DNA of 20,143 nt from an uncultured Gammaproteobacteria bacterium. GTDB taxonomy: Bacteria > Pseudomonadota > Gammaproteobacteria > Pseudomonadales > Azotimanducaceae_A. The notes beneath the pieces are model-generated. The model had not been told where the DNA came from. It searched no databases and saw only the letters and a list, made by a program, of their open reading frames with translations. The stretch covers positions 1 through 20,143 of the forward strand of contig CAJWZG010000021.1 in NCBI GenBank assembly GCA_913049565.1, written 5' to 3'. Shown here in pieces: positions 8,286 to 16,592 of the stretch. Within the stretch, counting starts at the first letter, position 1. Each line of letters begins with the position of its first letter. The position numbers were made by a program, and so were the translations under genes.

Positions 8286-8720
8286 ATGAACTTTAAACTG
8301 AAATTCGCACGAATCTCTATGTGTTTAGCCTTGTTGTTGGCAATGTCTAACAGTCAATCTCATCACGCCTTCTCCTCAGAATTTGATGCCAACAAACCGT
8401 TTCAGCTACAAGGCAAAGTCGTCAAAGTTGAGTGGATCAATCCACACGCCTGGATTCATATTGATGTCACAGACGCCCAACGCAAGACTGTGCCCTGGAT
8501 GCTGGAAGGGGGCACCCCAAACGCGCTTTTACGAGCGGGTTTGACGCGCAGTTTGCTGCATGTTGGTAACGAGGTCATCGTGCGCGGCTATCAGAGCAAA
8601 GATCCGGACTGCCAACCTAAGTGCCGCGGCAGCGGCCGAGACATCACATTCACCGATGGCCGCCAGTTATTTATGGGCTCCTCCGGTGCCGGTGCAGCCC
8701 CTAACGAGCCGCAGGAGTAA
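8286..8720 (+). CDS. Exported DUF6152-like protein
   Basis: A 144-residue protein with a signal peptide (hydrophobic core about residues 9-20) and a mature start at SHHAFSSEFD. The patterns HHAFSSEFDANKP, VVKVEWINPHAWIHIDV, GGTPNALLRAGLTR and DGRQLFMGSS match what I know as DUF6152, small periplasmic proteins often found beside PQQ dehydrogenases and the kind of proteins encoded by the next two genes. The role is unknown; the fold is likely an OB-like barrel, as I infer from the short beta-rich pattern. The start at 8286 follows AGAGGA (8275-8280). An in-frame extension back to 8097 would add 63 residues without a signal and is not used. The gene ends two bases before the next start, so the two are translationally close. 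Confidence 0.82.
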   Translation: MNFKLKFARISMCLALLLAMSNSQSHHAFSSEFDANKPFQLQGKVVKVEWINPHAWIHIDVTDAQRKTVPWMLEGGTPNALLRAGLTRSLLHVGNEVIVRGYQSKDPDCQPKCRGSGRDITFTDGRQLFMGSSGAGAAPNEPQE

Positions 8721-8722
8721 GC

Positions 8723-9547
8723 ATGACGATACAAGGCCTCTGTCGCAGCTTTTTTCTATGCACATTGCCGTTACTACTAAGCTGCGCTATCGCAACGACG
8801 CAATCCGCCCCATCAACTCAGCCCGATCTGAACGGCCTCTGGCAAGCCGTGGGAACAGCGCACTGGAACCTAGAAGGCGGTAGCGCGCAGAAAGGTCCGA
8901 CCACGGGCTTAATTGGCGCGTTGGGTGGTATCCCGGCAGGCCAAAACTATGTGGCGCAAGAGCGCATTCCCTACAATAAGCACGCTGCCGCCCAACGCAA
9001 TGCTCAACGTAAGGAATGGCACAAGTGGGATCCCGCCGTAAAGTGCTTCATGCCCGGCATTCCACGACAAACCTACATGCCATTACCATTCCACATCGTA
9101 CAATCCGACGCGAAGATCTTCATTGCCTACGAGTGGGGCAGCAACAGCCGCGTGATTCATATGGACCGCCCCGGCTCCCGCGCAGAGCTACCCTCCTGGA
9201 TGGGTCATTCGGTCGGCCACTGGGAAGGCTCAACCCTTGTTGTAGAAGTGACCGATCAGGTGGCAGACACCTGGTTCGACACAACTGCCACATGGCACAG
9301 CGACGCGCTCAAAGTGACCGAGCGCTATACGCTGATGGGCGACAACCATATTCTCTATGAAGCAACCATAGAAGATCCCCAGGTTTTTACCGAACCCTGG
9401 ACCATTTCCATGCCCCTGTATCGACGACTGGAAAGCGGCGCACGTTTGCTGGAATACAAATGCATACCGTTTGCCGAAGACGCTATTTACAACCACTTGC
9501 GTAAAGGCGGGGATATCAACAAACCCGCACTCAAGAATCTGTATTAG
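8723..9547 (+). CDS. Exported or lipoprotein protein of unknown function, paralogue of the next gene
   Basis: A 274-residue protein whose signal ends in LLLSC (Cys21), a probable lipobox. I recognise the sequence type but no assigned function. It is a beta-rich periplasmic protein with the landmarks DLNGLWQ, KCFMPGIPR, FHIVQSDAKIFIAYEW, MGHSVGHWEGSTLVVEVTD, KVTERYTLMGDNHILYEATIEDP and a closing EYKC. In other genomes this family is common as multiple copies beside DUF6152 and PQQ dehydrogenase genes, as I recall. The next gene shares the same order of landmarks, so the two are tandem paralogues. A binding or chaperone role for the oxidised substrate is possible but unproven. The ribosome binding site AGGAG lies inside the end of the previous gene. 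Confidence 0.8.
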   Translation: MTIQGLCRSFFLCTLPLLLSCAIATTQSAPSTQPDLNGLWQAVGTAHWNLEGGSAQKGPTTGLIGALGGIPAGQNYVAQERIPYNKHAAAQRNAQRKEWHKWDPAVKCFMPGIPRQTYMPLPFHIVQSDAKIFIAYEWGSNSRVIHMDRPGSRAELPSWMGHSVGHWEGSTLVVEVTDQVADTWFDTTATWHSDALKVTERYTLMGDNHILYEATIEDPQVFTEPWTISMPLYRRLESGARLLEYKCIPFAEDAIYNHLRKGGDINKPALKNLY

Positions 9548-9556
9548 GAGACACCC

Positions 9557-10561
9557 ATGAGACGATCCTACCGTACCCGATGCCTGTTTCTCTTTTTGGC
9601 ATACAGCACTTCATTGGAGGCCGAGATACCGGCAAAACCATGGGGCAAACCCAGTTTGGAAGGCAACTGGGACTTCAAAACTGCCACCCGGCTTAACCGC
9701 CCGAAAAACCTGGCAAACAAAGAATTTCTGACCGCCGAAGAAGCCAGCAAGATCGAAGCGGACATACAGACTAGTAGGGCTGCGGCCACCGCAAAGGAAG
9801 GTGAAGTCCGCAAAGGACTCGATGGTCAATCCGATGTCGATGCGGGCTACAATTCTGGCTTTCTCGAACTCGGTAACAAGCTCGACAAGAGTCTGCGTAC
9901 TTCTATAATCTTCGATCCGCCCAACGGCCGCATGCCTGCGATGACAGCCGCGGCACAGGCACGCAACCAGCCTTACTGGCACATGCAATCACTGCCACCT
10001 GAAGGTCCCGAAATGCGCGCCCTCACCGACCGCTGTCTTATCGGAATGAACAACAACCCCATGCGTTCAGGTGCCTACAACAACATCATGCAGATTGTGC
10101 AATCGGAAAGTCACATAGTGATACAGGTAGAGATGGTGAACGATCACCGTGTCATCCCCACTGACGGCAGCGGTGCCTCGCCATCCGGCGCGCAATTCTG
10201 GAAGGGCTTTGCCACGGGCCAATGGGTGGCCGATACTTTCGTCGTCACCACTACCAATTTCAAACCCTATGCGGCACCCATGGGTACGGGCGACCAGGTT
10301 GTTTTAACCGAACGTTTTACGCGCCTGGATGGCAATACTCTGCAGTATGAGTGGACTGTTGAAGATCCAGAATCTTACCCGGTGCCCTTCAGTGGACGAC
10401 AGCAACTGCGTCTGACTACAGACAACGTGTATGAGTACGCTTGTCACGAGGGTAATTACTCTATGCCCTTGGTATTGAAAGCTGCCCGAAAGCAAGACAA
10501 GGAAGGAGGGAGCGACAGCACCTGGATGCCAAGCTGGTTCAAAGGCAGGTTGGCCAACTAA
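9557..10561 (+). CDS. Exported protein of unknown function, tandem paralogue
   Basis: A 334-residue protein with a basic N-terminus (MRRSYRTR) and a hydrophobic signal core. It has the same landmark order as its upstream neighbour: SLEGNWDF, TDRCLIGMNNNP, MQIVQSESHIVIQVEM, GFATGQWVADTFVVTTTNF, LTERFTRLDGNTLQYEWTVEDP, and YACHEGNY near the end. Relative to the neighbour it has an extra N-terminal segment (about residues 40-120, rich in alanine and charged residues) and a C-terminal tail ending SWFKGRLAN. A ribosome binding site (AGGAG) precedes it nine bases after the upstream stop. The function is unknown; the two copies probably act on, or bind, the same class of compound. Confidence 0.8.
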   Translation: MRRSYRTRCLFLFLAYSTSLEAEIPAKPWGKPSLEGNWDFKTATRLNRPKNLANKEFLTAEEASKIEADIQTSRAAATAKEGEVRKGLDGQSDVDAGYNSGFLELGNKLDKSLRTSIIFDPPNGRMPAMTAAAQARNQPYWHMQSLPPEGPEMRALTDRCLIGMNNNPMRSGAYNNIMQIVQSESHIVIQVEMVNDHRVIPTDGSGASPSGAQFWKGFATGQWVADTFVVTTTNFKPYAAPMGTGDQVVLTERFTRLDGNTLQYEWTVEDPESYPVPFSGRQQLRLTTDNVYEYACHEGNYSMPLVLKAARKQDKEGGSDSTWMPSWFKGRLAN

Positions 10562-10625
10562 GTGCAGACCTGTAGTCAGTCACCTACTTCAGCATAGATT
10601 TCTTAACAACGCGGAATGTGGACAA

Positions 10626-11918
10626 TTGAATCAAATAAAAAACACGCCCATAGCAGTCTCCCTGATCGTTACCCTGTTGTTGGGCATACCCGCATTTGCA
10701 CAAACTAAACTCAAGCTCGCCCGGCCTGCCTCGGTTGACATGTCGGCAGAACGCCTTGAGCGCCTCGGCCAAGGCATGCGACGTTTAATCGATGATAAGA
10801 AAATTCCAGGCGCTGTTACGCTGATTGCAAGGCGCGGCAAAGTGGTGCATTTCGAGGCCCACGGCCTGCGCAATGTCGAAGCAGGATCACCAATGGAAAA
10901 GGACACCATCTTCCGACTTTATTCGCAGAGTAAGCTGATCACCGGAGCCGCAGTCATGATGCTGTTCGAAGAAGGCCACTTTTTGTTGACCGATCCGGTA
11001 TCAAAGTACCTTCCCGAGTTTGCTGACATGCAGGTGTACGTGGGACAGGAAGATGGAGAAATCGTTACCGAACCCGCCAACCCGATCACCATCCAGCATC
11101 TGCTGACCCATACCTCAGGCCTTACTTATAACTTTTTTGTCCGAACCCCGGTCGGAAAAATGTACGCAGAGAACGGCATTACAGGCGGGCCCACCACCCG
11201 TTTCGCCAACCTCAAAGAATGGAGCGAAGCGCTCTCCAAGATGCCGTTGGTCGCTCAACCCGGCACGACCTGGAACTACAGCGTCGGTATGGACGTGCTT
11301 GGGCGCCTGATAGAAGTTGTTTCTGGCCAGACATTTCGCGACTTTCTGAAGTCTCGTCTGTTCAACCCCTTAGGCATGGTAGACACCGACTTTTATGTAC
11401 CGGCGGACAAACTGGACCGTTTTGCAAGCAATTACAGCCCTAAACCTGGTGGTGGCTTAAAACTCGTCGACGATCCACAACACTCGCGCTATCGAAGACT
11501 CCCGGCTTTGGAGATGGGCGGTTCCGGATTAGTCGGCACTGTTGGAGATTACCTGCGCTTCGCGCAGATGCTGGAAAACAGAGGTGAGTATCGAGGCAAA
11601 CGATACCTCGGCTCAAGAACCGTTGAATTCATGATGTCTGATCACCTCACTCCGGAATTCTCTGATGACCCCAAGACGAGCCTGTTAGGCGTGGGTGTTG
11701 GTTTTGGGTTGACTGGCTATGTGGTCAACAACCCAGCCACATCCGGTCTGCCTGTATCTGTTGGTACCTATGGTTGGGGCGGTGCTGCGACCACCCATGT
11801 CTGGGTCGATCTTGAAGCAGAATTGGTCGGCCTGGTGCACACGCAACTCATGCCTGACCGCACCTATCCGGTACGTGAGTTGATGCAATCATTAACCTAC
11901 CAGGCTATTGAGGATTAG
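10626..11918 (+). CDS. Exported serine hydrolase of the beta-lactamase / class C esterase family
   Basis: A 430-residue protein with a clear signal peptide ending near PAFA (residues 22-25). The SxxK motif SQSK gives Ser100 and Lys103, and Tyr218 in YSV replaces the usual YxN element, as in family VIII carboxylesterases. The third-box region is around GWGGAATTHVW. These features favour an esterase or peptidase-like hydrolase over a true beta-lactamase. The only sensible start is the TTG at 10626: no ATG in frame precedes it, and the signal peptide begins there. GTGGA four bases upstream is a weak ribosome binding site. The gene sits in the middle of the rightward operon, so ester removal from the same substrate as the sulfatase and carboxylesterase is plausible. 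Antibiotic resistance is not suggested by the context. Confidence 0.88.
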   Translation: MNQIKNTPIAVSLIVTLLLGIPAFAQTKLKLARPASVDMSAERLERLGQGMRRLIDDKKIPGAVTLIARRGKVVHFEAHGLRNVEAGSPMEKDTIFRLYSQSKLITGAAVMMLFEEGHFLLTDPVSKYLPEFADMQVYVGQEDGEIVTEPANPITIQHLLTHTSGLTYNFFVRTPVGKMYAENGITGGPTTRFANLKEWSEALSKMPLVAQPGTTWNYSVGMDVLGRLIEVVSGQTFRDFLKSRLFNPLGMVDTDFYVPADKLDRFASNYSPKPGGGLKLVDDPQHSRYRRLPALEMGGSGLVGTVGDYLRFAQMLENRGEYRGKRYLGSRTVEFMMSDHLTPEFSDDPKTSLLGVGVGFGLTGYVVNNPATSGLPVSVGTYGWGGAATTHVWVDLEAELVGLVHTQLMPDRTYPVRELMQSLTYQAIED

Positions 11919-12053
11919 GTCGTGCTAATACCCACGTCGCCAAGGCGGGCAAATCCAGCCTCTGCAACATTCAGCTCCTCCACCAACCCTCGCTGGTTTA
12001 ACGGCAGACTATCAAACCAGTGTAGTGTTCTCACTAAACCTCATGGAAAAACT

Positions 12054-13016
12054 ATGCGTACAAAATTTTGCTTTGGCATTTTACTGCTAACACTATCTCT
12101 GTTCAGCCATGCTAAGCCAACCAACACAGCCATCACGTTATACAGTGATGGCATACGTCTGGCGGGAAACTTGTGGTTGCCGGAAGACCTTATGCCGAAA
12201 GAGCGCCGCCCGGCGATATTGATGATTCATGGTTGGGGGGGCGCGAAATCTCACTTGAATCAGGCTTATGCGCCACGGTTTGCCGCCCAAGGCTACATTG
12301 TGTTGACTTTCGACTACACCGGCTGGGGAGAAAGTGAAGGTGTGCTGCAACGTGTCGGCGACAGGCCTGATTTAGCTGATGGGGCGGAAACAGCCCAAAC
12401 CTATACCACTGAGGTGCGGGAAATTCGTCATATTGTTAATCCTCTGGAACAGATGGACGATATCCGTGCGGCGTTTGCCTATTTGGCAACCACGCCCCAG
12501 GTCGACCCGAATCGCATCGCCGTATGGGGCTCAAGTCTGGGTGGCGGCTTAGCGTTGGCAACAGCTTCCGAATTTCCGCAAATCAAAGTACTGATGACTC
12601 AGGTAGGGACTGTGAACCCGCAGGCAGGCTGGGAAGACAGCAGCGATAGCCCGGTAAACTCAACTCGGATCGCGGCGCTGCGGGGTGCAATCGCTAAAGG
12701 CGAAGCGCCTTCGTTCCCTGGGGTAGCTACACCGGGTCTGAAGGGCTATCCCGATTGGCCTGACTTCGTGCGCTATAAGCCTCAAGAGAACCTGCAACAG
12801 CTGCAAGCAGCAACGCTGATCATCGATGCCGATCAGGAGGGATTGTTTGATATCAAAGACAACGGCGTGGCGTTGTATGCGGCGATAAAAGACAAGGTGC
12901 CGGCGAAATACGATACGATTAAAGGCAAACACTACGACGTATATCGGGGTGCAGGTTATATAAAGGCGTTACGACTTCAGCAAGCCTGGTTAGCCGAGCA
13001 CCTACCGAACCGCTGA
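12054..13016 (+). CDS. Exported alpha/beta hydrolase
   Basis: A 320-residue protein with a signal peptide ending around SHA (residue 20). The oxyanion-hole motif is IHGWGG (58-63). The nucleophile elbow VWGSSLGG places Ser161. Asp258 or Asp260 in IIDADQEG and His293 in GKHYDVY are likely triad partners. It resembles the broad group that includes dienelactone hydrolase and YcjY-like esterases, so an ester or lactone substrate is likely; hydrolysis of a lactone made by a neighbouring PQQ dehydrogenase is a reasonable idea. A longer in-frame start (GTG at 11922) would place 44 residues before the signal peptide and is rejected. A frameshifted relic of a close relative lies at 16481-16552. Confidence 0.85.
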   Translation: MRTKFCFGILLLTLSLFSHAKPTNTAITLYSDGIRLAGNLWLPEDLMPKERRPAILMIHGWGGAKSHLNQAYAPRFAAQGYIVLTFDYTGWGESEGVLQRVGDRPDLADGAETAQTYTTEVREIRHIVNPLEQMDDIRAAFAYLATTPQVDPNRIAVWGSSLGGGLALATASEFPQIKVLMTQVGTVNPQAGWEDSSDSPVNSTRIAALRGAIAKGEAPSFPGVATPGLKGYPDWPDFVRYKPQENLQQLQAATLIIDADQEGLFDIKDNGVALYAAIKDKVPAKYDTIKGKHYDVYRGAGYIKALRLQQAWLAEHLPNR

Positions 13017-13107
13017 GTGTTGTCATGTTAAAAGGATGCCGATGTTTGCAACCCGAGACCCATTGGGTTTGGATTACCGTCCGTTTGTCTGCGTAAATTC
13101 AATTGTT

Positions 13108-15051
13108 ATGACTCGTCTACTACTTATTAGTTTCTTGCTTACGCTCGTTGGATGCGGATTCAGCAAGCTCTCAGGCTCACCAAGTGTCGGCGCCGGACAA
13201 CCCGCTGGCTGGCCGGCCTACGGCGCGACACCGGGTGGCACTCACTTCTCTGCTGCCAGTCAAATCACACCTGACAATGTTGCTTGGCTAGAGCAAGCAT
13301 GGGTCCATAACTCTGGAGATTTTAGAGATGCCGGAATGTCAGATGAGGGTAGGTACGTGGGTTCCAGCGCATTCCAGGCGACGCCAATCTTAGTAGATGA
13401 AACACTCTTCTACTGCACCCCGTTCAACCGTGTATTCGCTTTAGACCCACGCACTGGTGCGGAGCGCTGGTCGTACGACCCAGAGGTAGACGTAAGCAAG
13501 AACTGGCTCTTACCTAACTGTCGCGGTGTCAGCAGTTGGAAAGCTCCCGACTGGCAGCCAAACGATAGCAGAGTGTGTGCTCACCGAATCATCACCGGCA
13601 CCGTTGATGCTCGATTGATCGCACTAGACGCTCAGACCGGCATTCCGTGCAGTGGCTTTGGCGATCAGGGCGCAGTTGATATCACCCCAGAGATTTCTCG
13701 CCACAATCCACTCGAGTATGGCATCACATCCCCACCTGCAATCCTCGGCAATCTCATCATTACCGGCTCAATGGTACTGGACAATGTTCGCACGACGATT
13801 CCTAGTGGTGTAGTTCGCGCCTACGACATCTATACCGGCGAGCAGCAATGGGCTTGGAATCCGGTGCCACCCGAGATGAAACAACGCGATACAGATGGCT
13901 CTTTCAGAAGTGGTACAACCAACGTTTGGTCGATAATCAGTGTCGATCCCGAGCGAGATCTAGTCTTCATCCCCACGGGAAATACCTCCCCCGACTACTA
14001 TGGCGGCCACCGCGATGGTCTAGATTACTATTCAAGTTCTGTGGTCGCCCTGCATGGTGCCACCGGCGAAGTTGCCTGGCACTACCAAATGGTCCATCAC
14101 GATATTTGGGACTATGACACACCCGCACAACCTACTTTGATGGACCTCGAAGTAAACGGGGAAACGGTTCCGGTGGTGGTGCAAGTCACTAAAATGGGAC
14201 TAACTTTCGTTTTGCATCGTGATACAGGGATACCCGTTTATCCAGTAGAAGAACGTCCCGTGCCGCAGAATCCAGTAATAGGCGAATACTTATCACCCAC
14301 TCAACCGTTCCCCACCCACTTTCCAAATCTCATGCCACCCATTTCTGCCGATGACGCTTGGGGTCTGATGATCTGGGACGAAATGATGTGTGCCAACACG
14401 CTCAACCAGCTACGCAACGACGGCATCTATACCCCCCCCACCGTGGAGGGCTCTCTCTTTTACCCAGGTAATGGCGGCGGAAACAATTGGGGTTCGCCTG
14501 CCATAAACCCCGATTCGCAGACCATGTACGTAATCACCGGACGCACCGCCAACCACTTGAAACTCACCCCGCGCGAAGAGTGCGAAAAACAGGGCCGCCC
14601 GAATCAAAAAGGCACACCCTATTGTTCTGAAACATCCTTGCTCATGTCGCCATTGGGCGTTCCCTGCGTCGAGCCACCTTGGGCTACCTTAGATGCGGTG
14701 GATTTGGTCGCCGGGGAAATTCTATGGAGCGTGCCATTCGGTACCAGTCGAGATTTAGCGCCGTTCCCTTTCTGGTGGATTAAAGGCGTCCCAGCCATAG
14801 GCGGCGCAATGACCACGTCCACAGGTGTGGTCTTTGGCGCGGGTGCTATGGAGCACGCTTTTCGTGCCTATTCGGCTGAGACCGGCGAGATCTTGTGGCA
14901 GACGAGGCTGCCGACAGCAGCGAACTCAACGCCTATGACTTATCAACTAGAAGAAGGCGGCAGACAATATGTATTGGTCGCCGCAGGCGGACATATGAGT
15001 GGCTACAACAAAGCGGGTGATCATTTGATCGCATTTGCTCTGCCCGAATAA
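13108..15051 (+). CDS. PQQ-dependent dehydrogenase, glucose/quinate type, lipoprotein
   Basis: Oxidises a sugar or polyol in the periplasm with PQQ. With the start at 13108 it has 647 residues and opens with a lipoprotein signal ending in the good lipobox LVGC (Cys at about residue 15). Start sites at 13036 or 13042 follow a better ribosome binding site (AAAGG) but add 22-24 residues before the signal, so the choice is not certain. The pattern HHDIWDYDTPAQPTL places Asp335 as the likely catalytic residue, and KMGLTFVLHRDTG supplies the PQQ-contacting lysine. The C-terminal segment ending TPMTYQ and VAAGGHMSGY is typical of the membrane glucose and quinate dehydrogenase branch. Unlike glucose dehydrogenase it lacks the five N-terminal membrane helices. 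No haem motif is seen, so it would need an external electron acceptor. It is a second oxidase beside the haem-bearing one. Confidence 0.9.
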   Translation: MTRLLLISFLLTLVGCGFSKLSGSPSVGAGQPAGWPAYGATPGGTHFSAASQITPDNVAWLEQAWVHNSGDFRDAGMSDEGRYVGSSAFQATPILVDETLFYCTPFNRVFALDPRTGAERWSYDPEVDVSKNWLLPNCRGVSSWKAPDWQPNDSRVCAHRIITGTVDARLIALDAQTGIPCSGFGDQGAVDITPEISRHNPLEYGITSPPAILGNLIITGSMVLDNVRTTIPSGVVRAYDIYTGEQQWAWNPVPPEMKQRDTDGSFRSGTTNVWSIISVDPERDLVFIPTGNTSPDYYGGHRDGLDYYSSSVVALHGATGEVAWHYQMVHHDIWDYDTPAQPTLMDLEVNGETVPVVVQVTKMGLTFVLHRDTGIPVYPVEERPVPQNPVIGEYLSPTQPFPTHFPNLMPPISADDAWGLMIWDEMMCANTLNQLRNDGIYTPPTVEGSLFYPGNGGGNNWGSPAINPDSQTMYVITGRTANHLKLTPREECEKQGRPNQKGTPYCSETSLLMSPLGVPCVEPPWATLDAVDLVAGEILWSVPFGTSRDLAPFPFWWIKGVPAIGGAMTTSTGVVFGAGAMEHAFRAYSAETGEILWQTRLPTAANSTPMTYQLEEGGRQYVLVAAGGHMSGYNKAGDHLIAFALPE

Positions 15052-15073
15052 GCCGAAGCATTCCAGGAGCAAA

Positions 15074-15199
15074 ATGCGCCATCTTGTATTCATTCAACCT
15101 TTGCTTTTTTCATGCTGCACGAAGGCCTCACGCGGTGAATTTAGCCATGCAGCACTCACAAGGACGTTTAAATTCGGAGAATCACTATGGATTTTATGA
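15074..15199 (+). CDS. Possible 41-residue small exported protein overlapping the next gene
   Basis: An ATG at 15074 stands four bases after CCAGGAG, a better ribosome binding site than many real genes here have. The product begins MRHLVFIQPLLFSCC, which resembles a lipoprotein signal (LFSC). The frame runs 13 bases past the start of the next gene at 15187. It may be a coupling leader, a small lipoprotein, or a remnant. No family is recognised. Confidence 0.3.
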   Translation: MRHLVFIQPLLFSCCTKASRGEFSHAALTRTFKFGESLWIL

Positions 15200-16458
15200 A
15201 ACACCTACAACGGATCGCTGCGGTTACAGCTGCCGTAATATTGTTCGCCCCGGCAGCTTTTGCTGCAGAACGCGCGATTAGTCACAATGAACTGATCGAC
15301 AAACTTTCAGGTTTTTGGATTGGCCAATTGCTGGGCAACTACATTGGATTTCCCTTTGAAAACCGGTATGTAAAACAGCCTATCCCAATCCTCGTAGACC
15401 GCATCTACACCGCCGACTATGACGGTGTACCAGAACTCAAAATCAATCGCACAGACCGCCGTGGGCATGTCCCAGTGCTGGTCGGGGCGCTGCAGGGTGC
15501 GTTCACAGACGACGATACAGATATTGAATTTGTTACCCTGCACGCGGTAGAGAAATATGGACTCGACATCAACTATGCCGAAATTACCCAGGCATGGAAG
15601 ACTCACATCAATGACTATATCTGGGTAGCAAATCGAGAAGCACGTGGACTGATGGAGCAAGGACTCGTTGCTCCGGATACCGGTCGCAAGGAAAACAATA
15701 AGCATTGGTATCAGATCGACCCTCAATTGGTCAACGAGATCTGGAGCGCTTTTTACCCCGGCATGACGCAACAAGCCGCTCAACGTGCAGAGTGGGGAGC
15801 TCGTATCACCAATGACGACTGGGGAACACACGCAACCATCGCCTATGGTGCCATGATCAGCGCAGCTTTCTTCATTGACGATGTCGATCAATTGGTCGAC
15901 ATCGCCAAAGCCGCAGTGCCCAACAAAGGCCCCTATGCTGAGGGTTTACGGGATGTCATTAAGTGGCACAAGAAGCACGCTGATTGGCGTGACACCCGGC
16001 AGAAAATCCACGATAAATACTACGCCTACAAAAAGGATGGATACGAAGCACCGGTTCACCGCGTTGCGTCTTTAGTTAACGGGCTCGCCGGAATTATGGC
16101 AATACTGTACGGCGAAGGGGACTACCTGCAAACCGTCGCCATCGCGACATCCGCCGGTTATGACTGCGATAACCAAGCAGCGACCAGCGGCGGCTTGATT
16201 GGTGTGATGCGTGGCTTAAGCGGCATGGGTGAGGAGGCGATCAACCAGACGAAAACTCTGCCGGCTTTTAGACCCTGGGAAAAACCATTCAATGACAGCT
16301 ATGTGAACATCTCGCGCGACGAGATCGCACGCAAGACTTCTATCACAGAGATCGTCCAACGTATCGCTGCGGTGGCGCAAACCGCCATAGTCGAAAACGG
16401 TGGCCGGGTGGAAATTCGTGACGGACAGCGTTACTACGTTATACAGTCGGACATCTGA
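15187..16458 (+). CDS. Exported ADP-ribosylglycohydrolase-fold protein
   Basis: A 423-residue protein with a textbook signal peptide (hydrophobic core about residues 10-25, cleavage after FAA). The mature part carries the two metal-site motifs of the ADP-ribosylglycohydrolase (ARH/DraG) family: TDDDTD at 107-112 and DCDNQAATSGG starting at Asp326, together with the N-terminal G-x-x-x-G-x-x-x-G-x-P-x-E pattern at 42-57. Family members cleave N- or O-glycosidic bonds to ribose using Mg2+. An exported member is unusual, because the classical substrates are cytoplasmic. With a ribokinase and a XylR-type regulator nearby, cleavage of a ribosyl or other pentosyl bond in the periplasm is a fair inference. 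A ribosome binding site (GGAG) lies at 15176-15179. The gene is the last intact member of the operon. Confidence 0.87.
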   Translation: MDFMKHLQRIAAVTAAVILFAPAAFAAERAISHNELIDKLSGFWIGQLLGNYIGFPFENRYVKQPIPILVDRIYTADYDGVPELKINRTDRRGHVPVLVGALQGAFTDDDTDIEFVTLHAVEKYGLDINYAEITQAWKTHINDYIWVANREARGLMEQGLVAPDTGRKENNKHWYQIDPQLVNEIWSAFYPGMTQQAAQRAEWGARITNDDWGTHATIAYGAMISAAFFIDDVDQLVDIAKAAVPNKGPYAEGLRDVIKWHKKHADWRDTRQKIHDKYYAYKKDGYEAPVHRVASLVNGLAGIMAILYGEGDYLQTVAIATSAGYDCDNQAATSGGLIGVMRGLSGMGEEAINQTKTLPAFRPWEKPFNDSYVNISRDEIARKTSITEIVQRIAAVAQTAIVENGGRVEIRDGQRYYVIQSDI

Positions 16459-16480
16459 TTTTGGATGCGGTTTACTCCGT

Positions 16481-16552
16481 CATGACCCGTTGAGCTCAAC
16501 GCGGATCGCGGCGTTGCTAGTGCGATCGCCGGAGGCGAAGTGCCTTCGTTTC
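16481..16552 (+). pseudogene. Frameshifted relic of an alpha/beta hydrolase
   Basis: This stretch aligns by eye with about 12645-12716, inside the intact alpha/beta hydrolase. The best part runs from CTCAAC to CCTTCGTT, about 80% identical over roughly 64 bases, with a one-base deletion near 16517. The first frame still reads STRIAAL as in the intact gene before it shifts. The rest of the gene is missing. It is the remnant of a second copy or a close homologue, and not functional. Confidence 0.65.
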
Positions 16553-16592
16553 CAAGCTCGGGCTCTTAAGCGCGACCCCAGAGCAGCGCGGG

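Noticed and set aside
10626..11918. True beta-lactamase / antibiotic resistance gene
   Set aside because: The SxxK serine hydrolase has YSV in place of the usual YxN and sits in a catabolic operon, so an esterase-like role is more likely.
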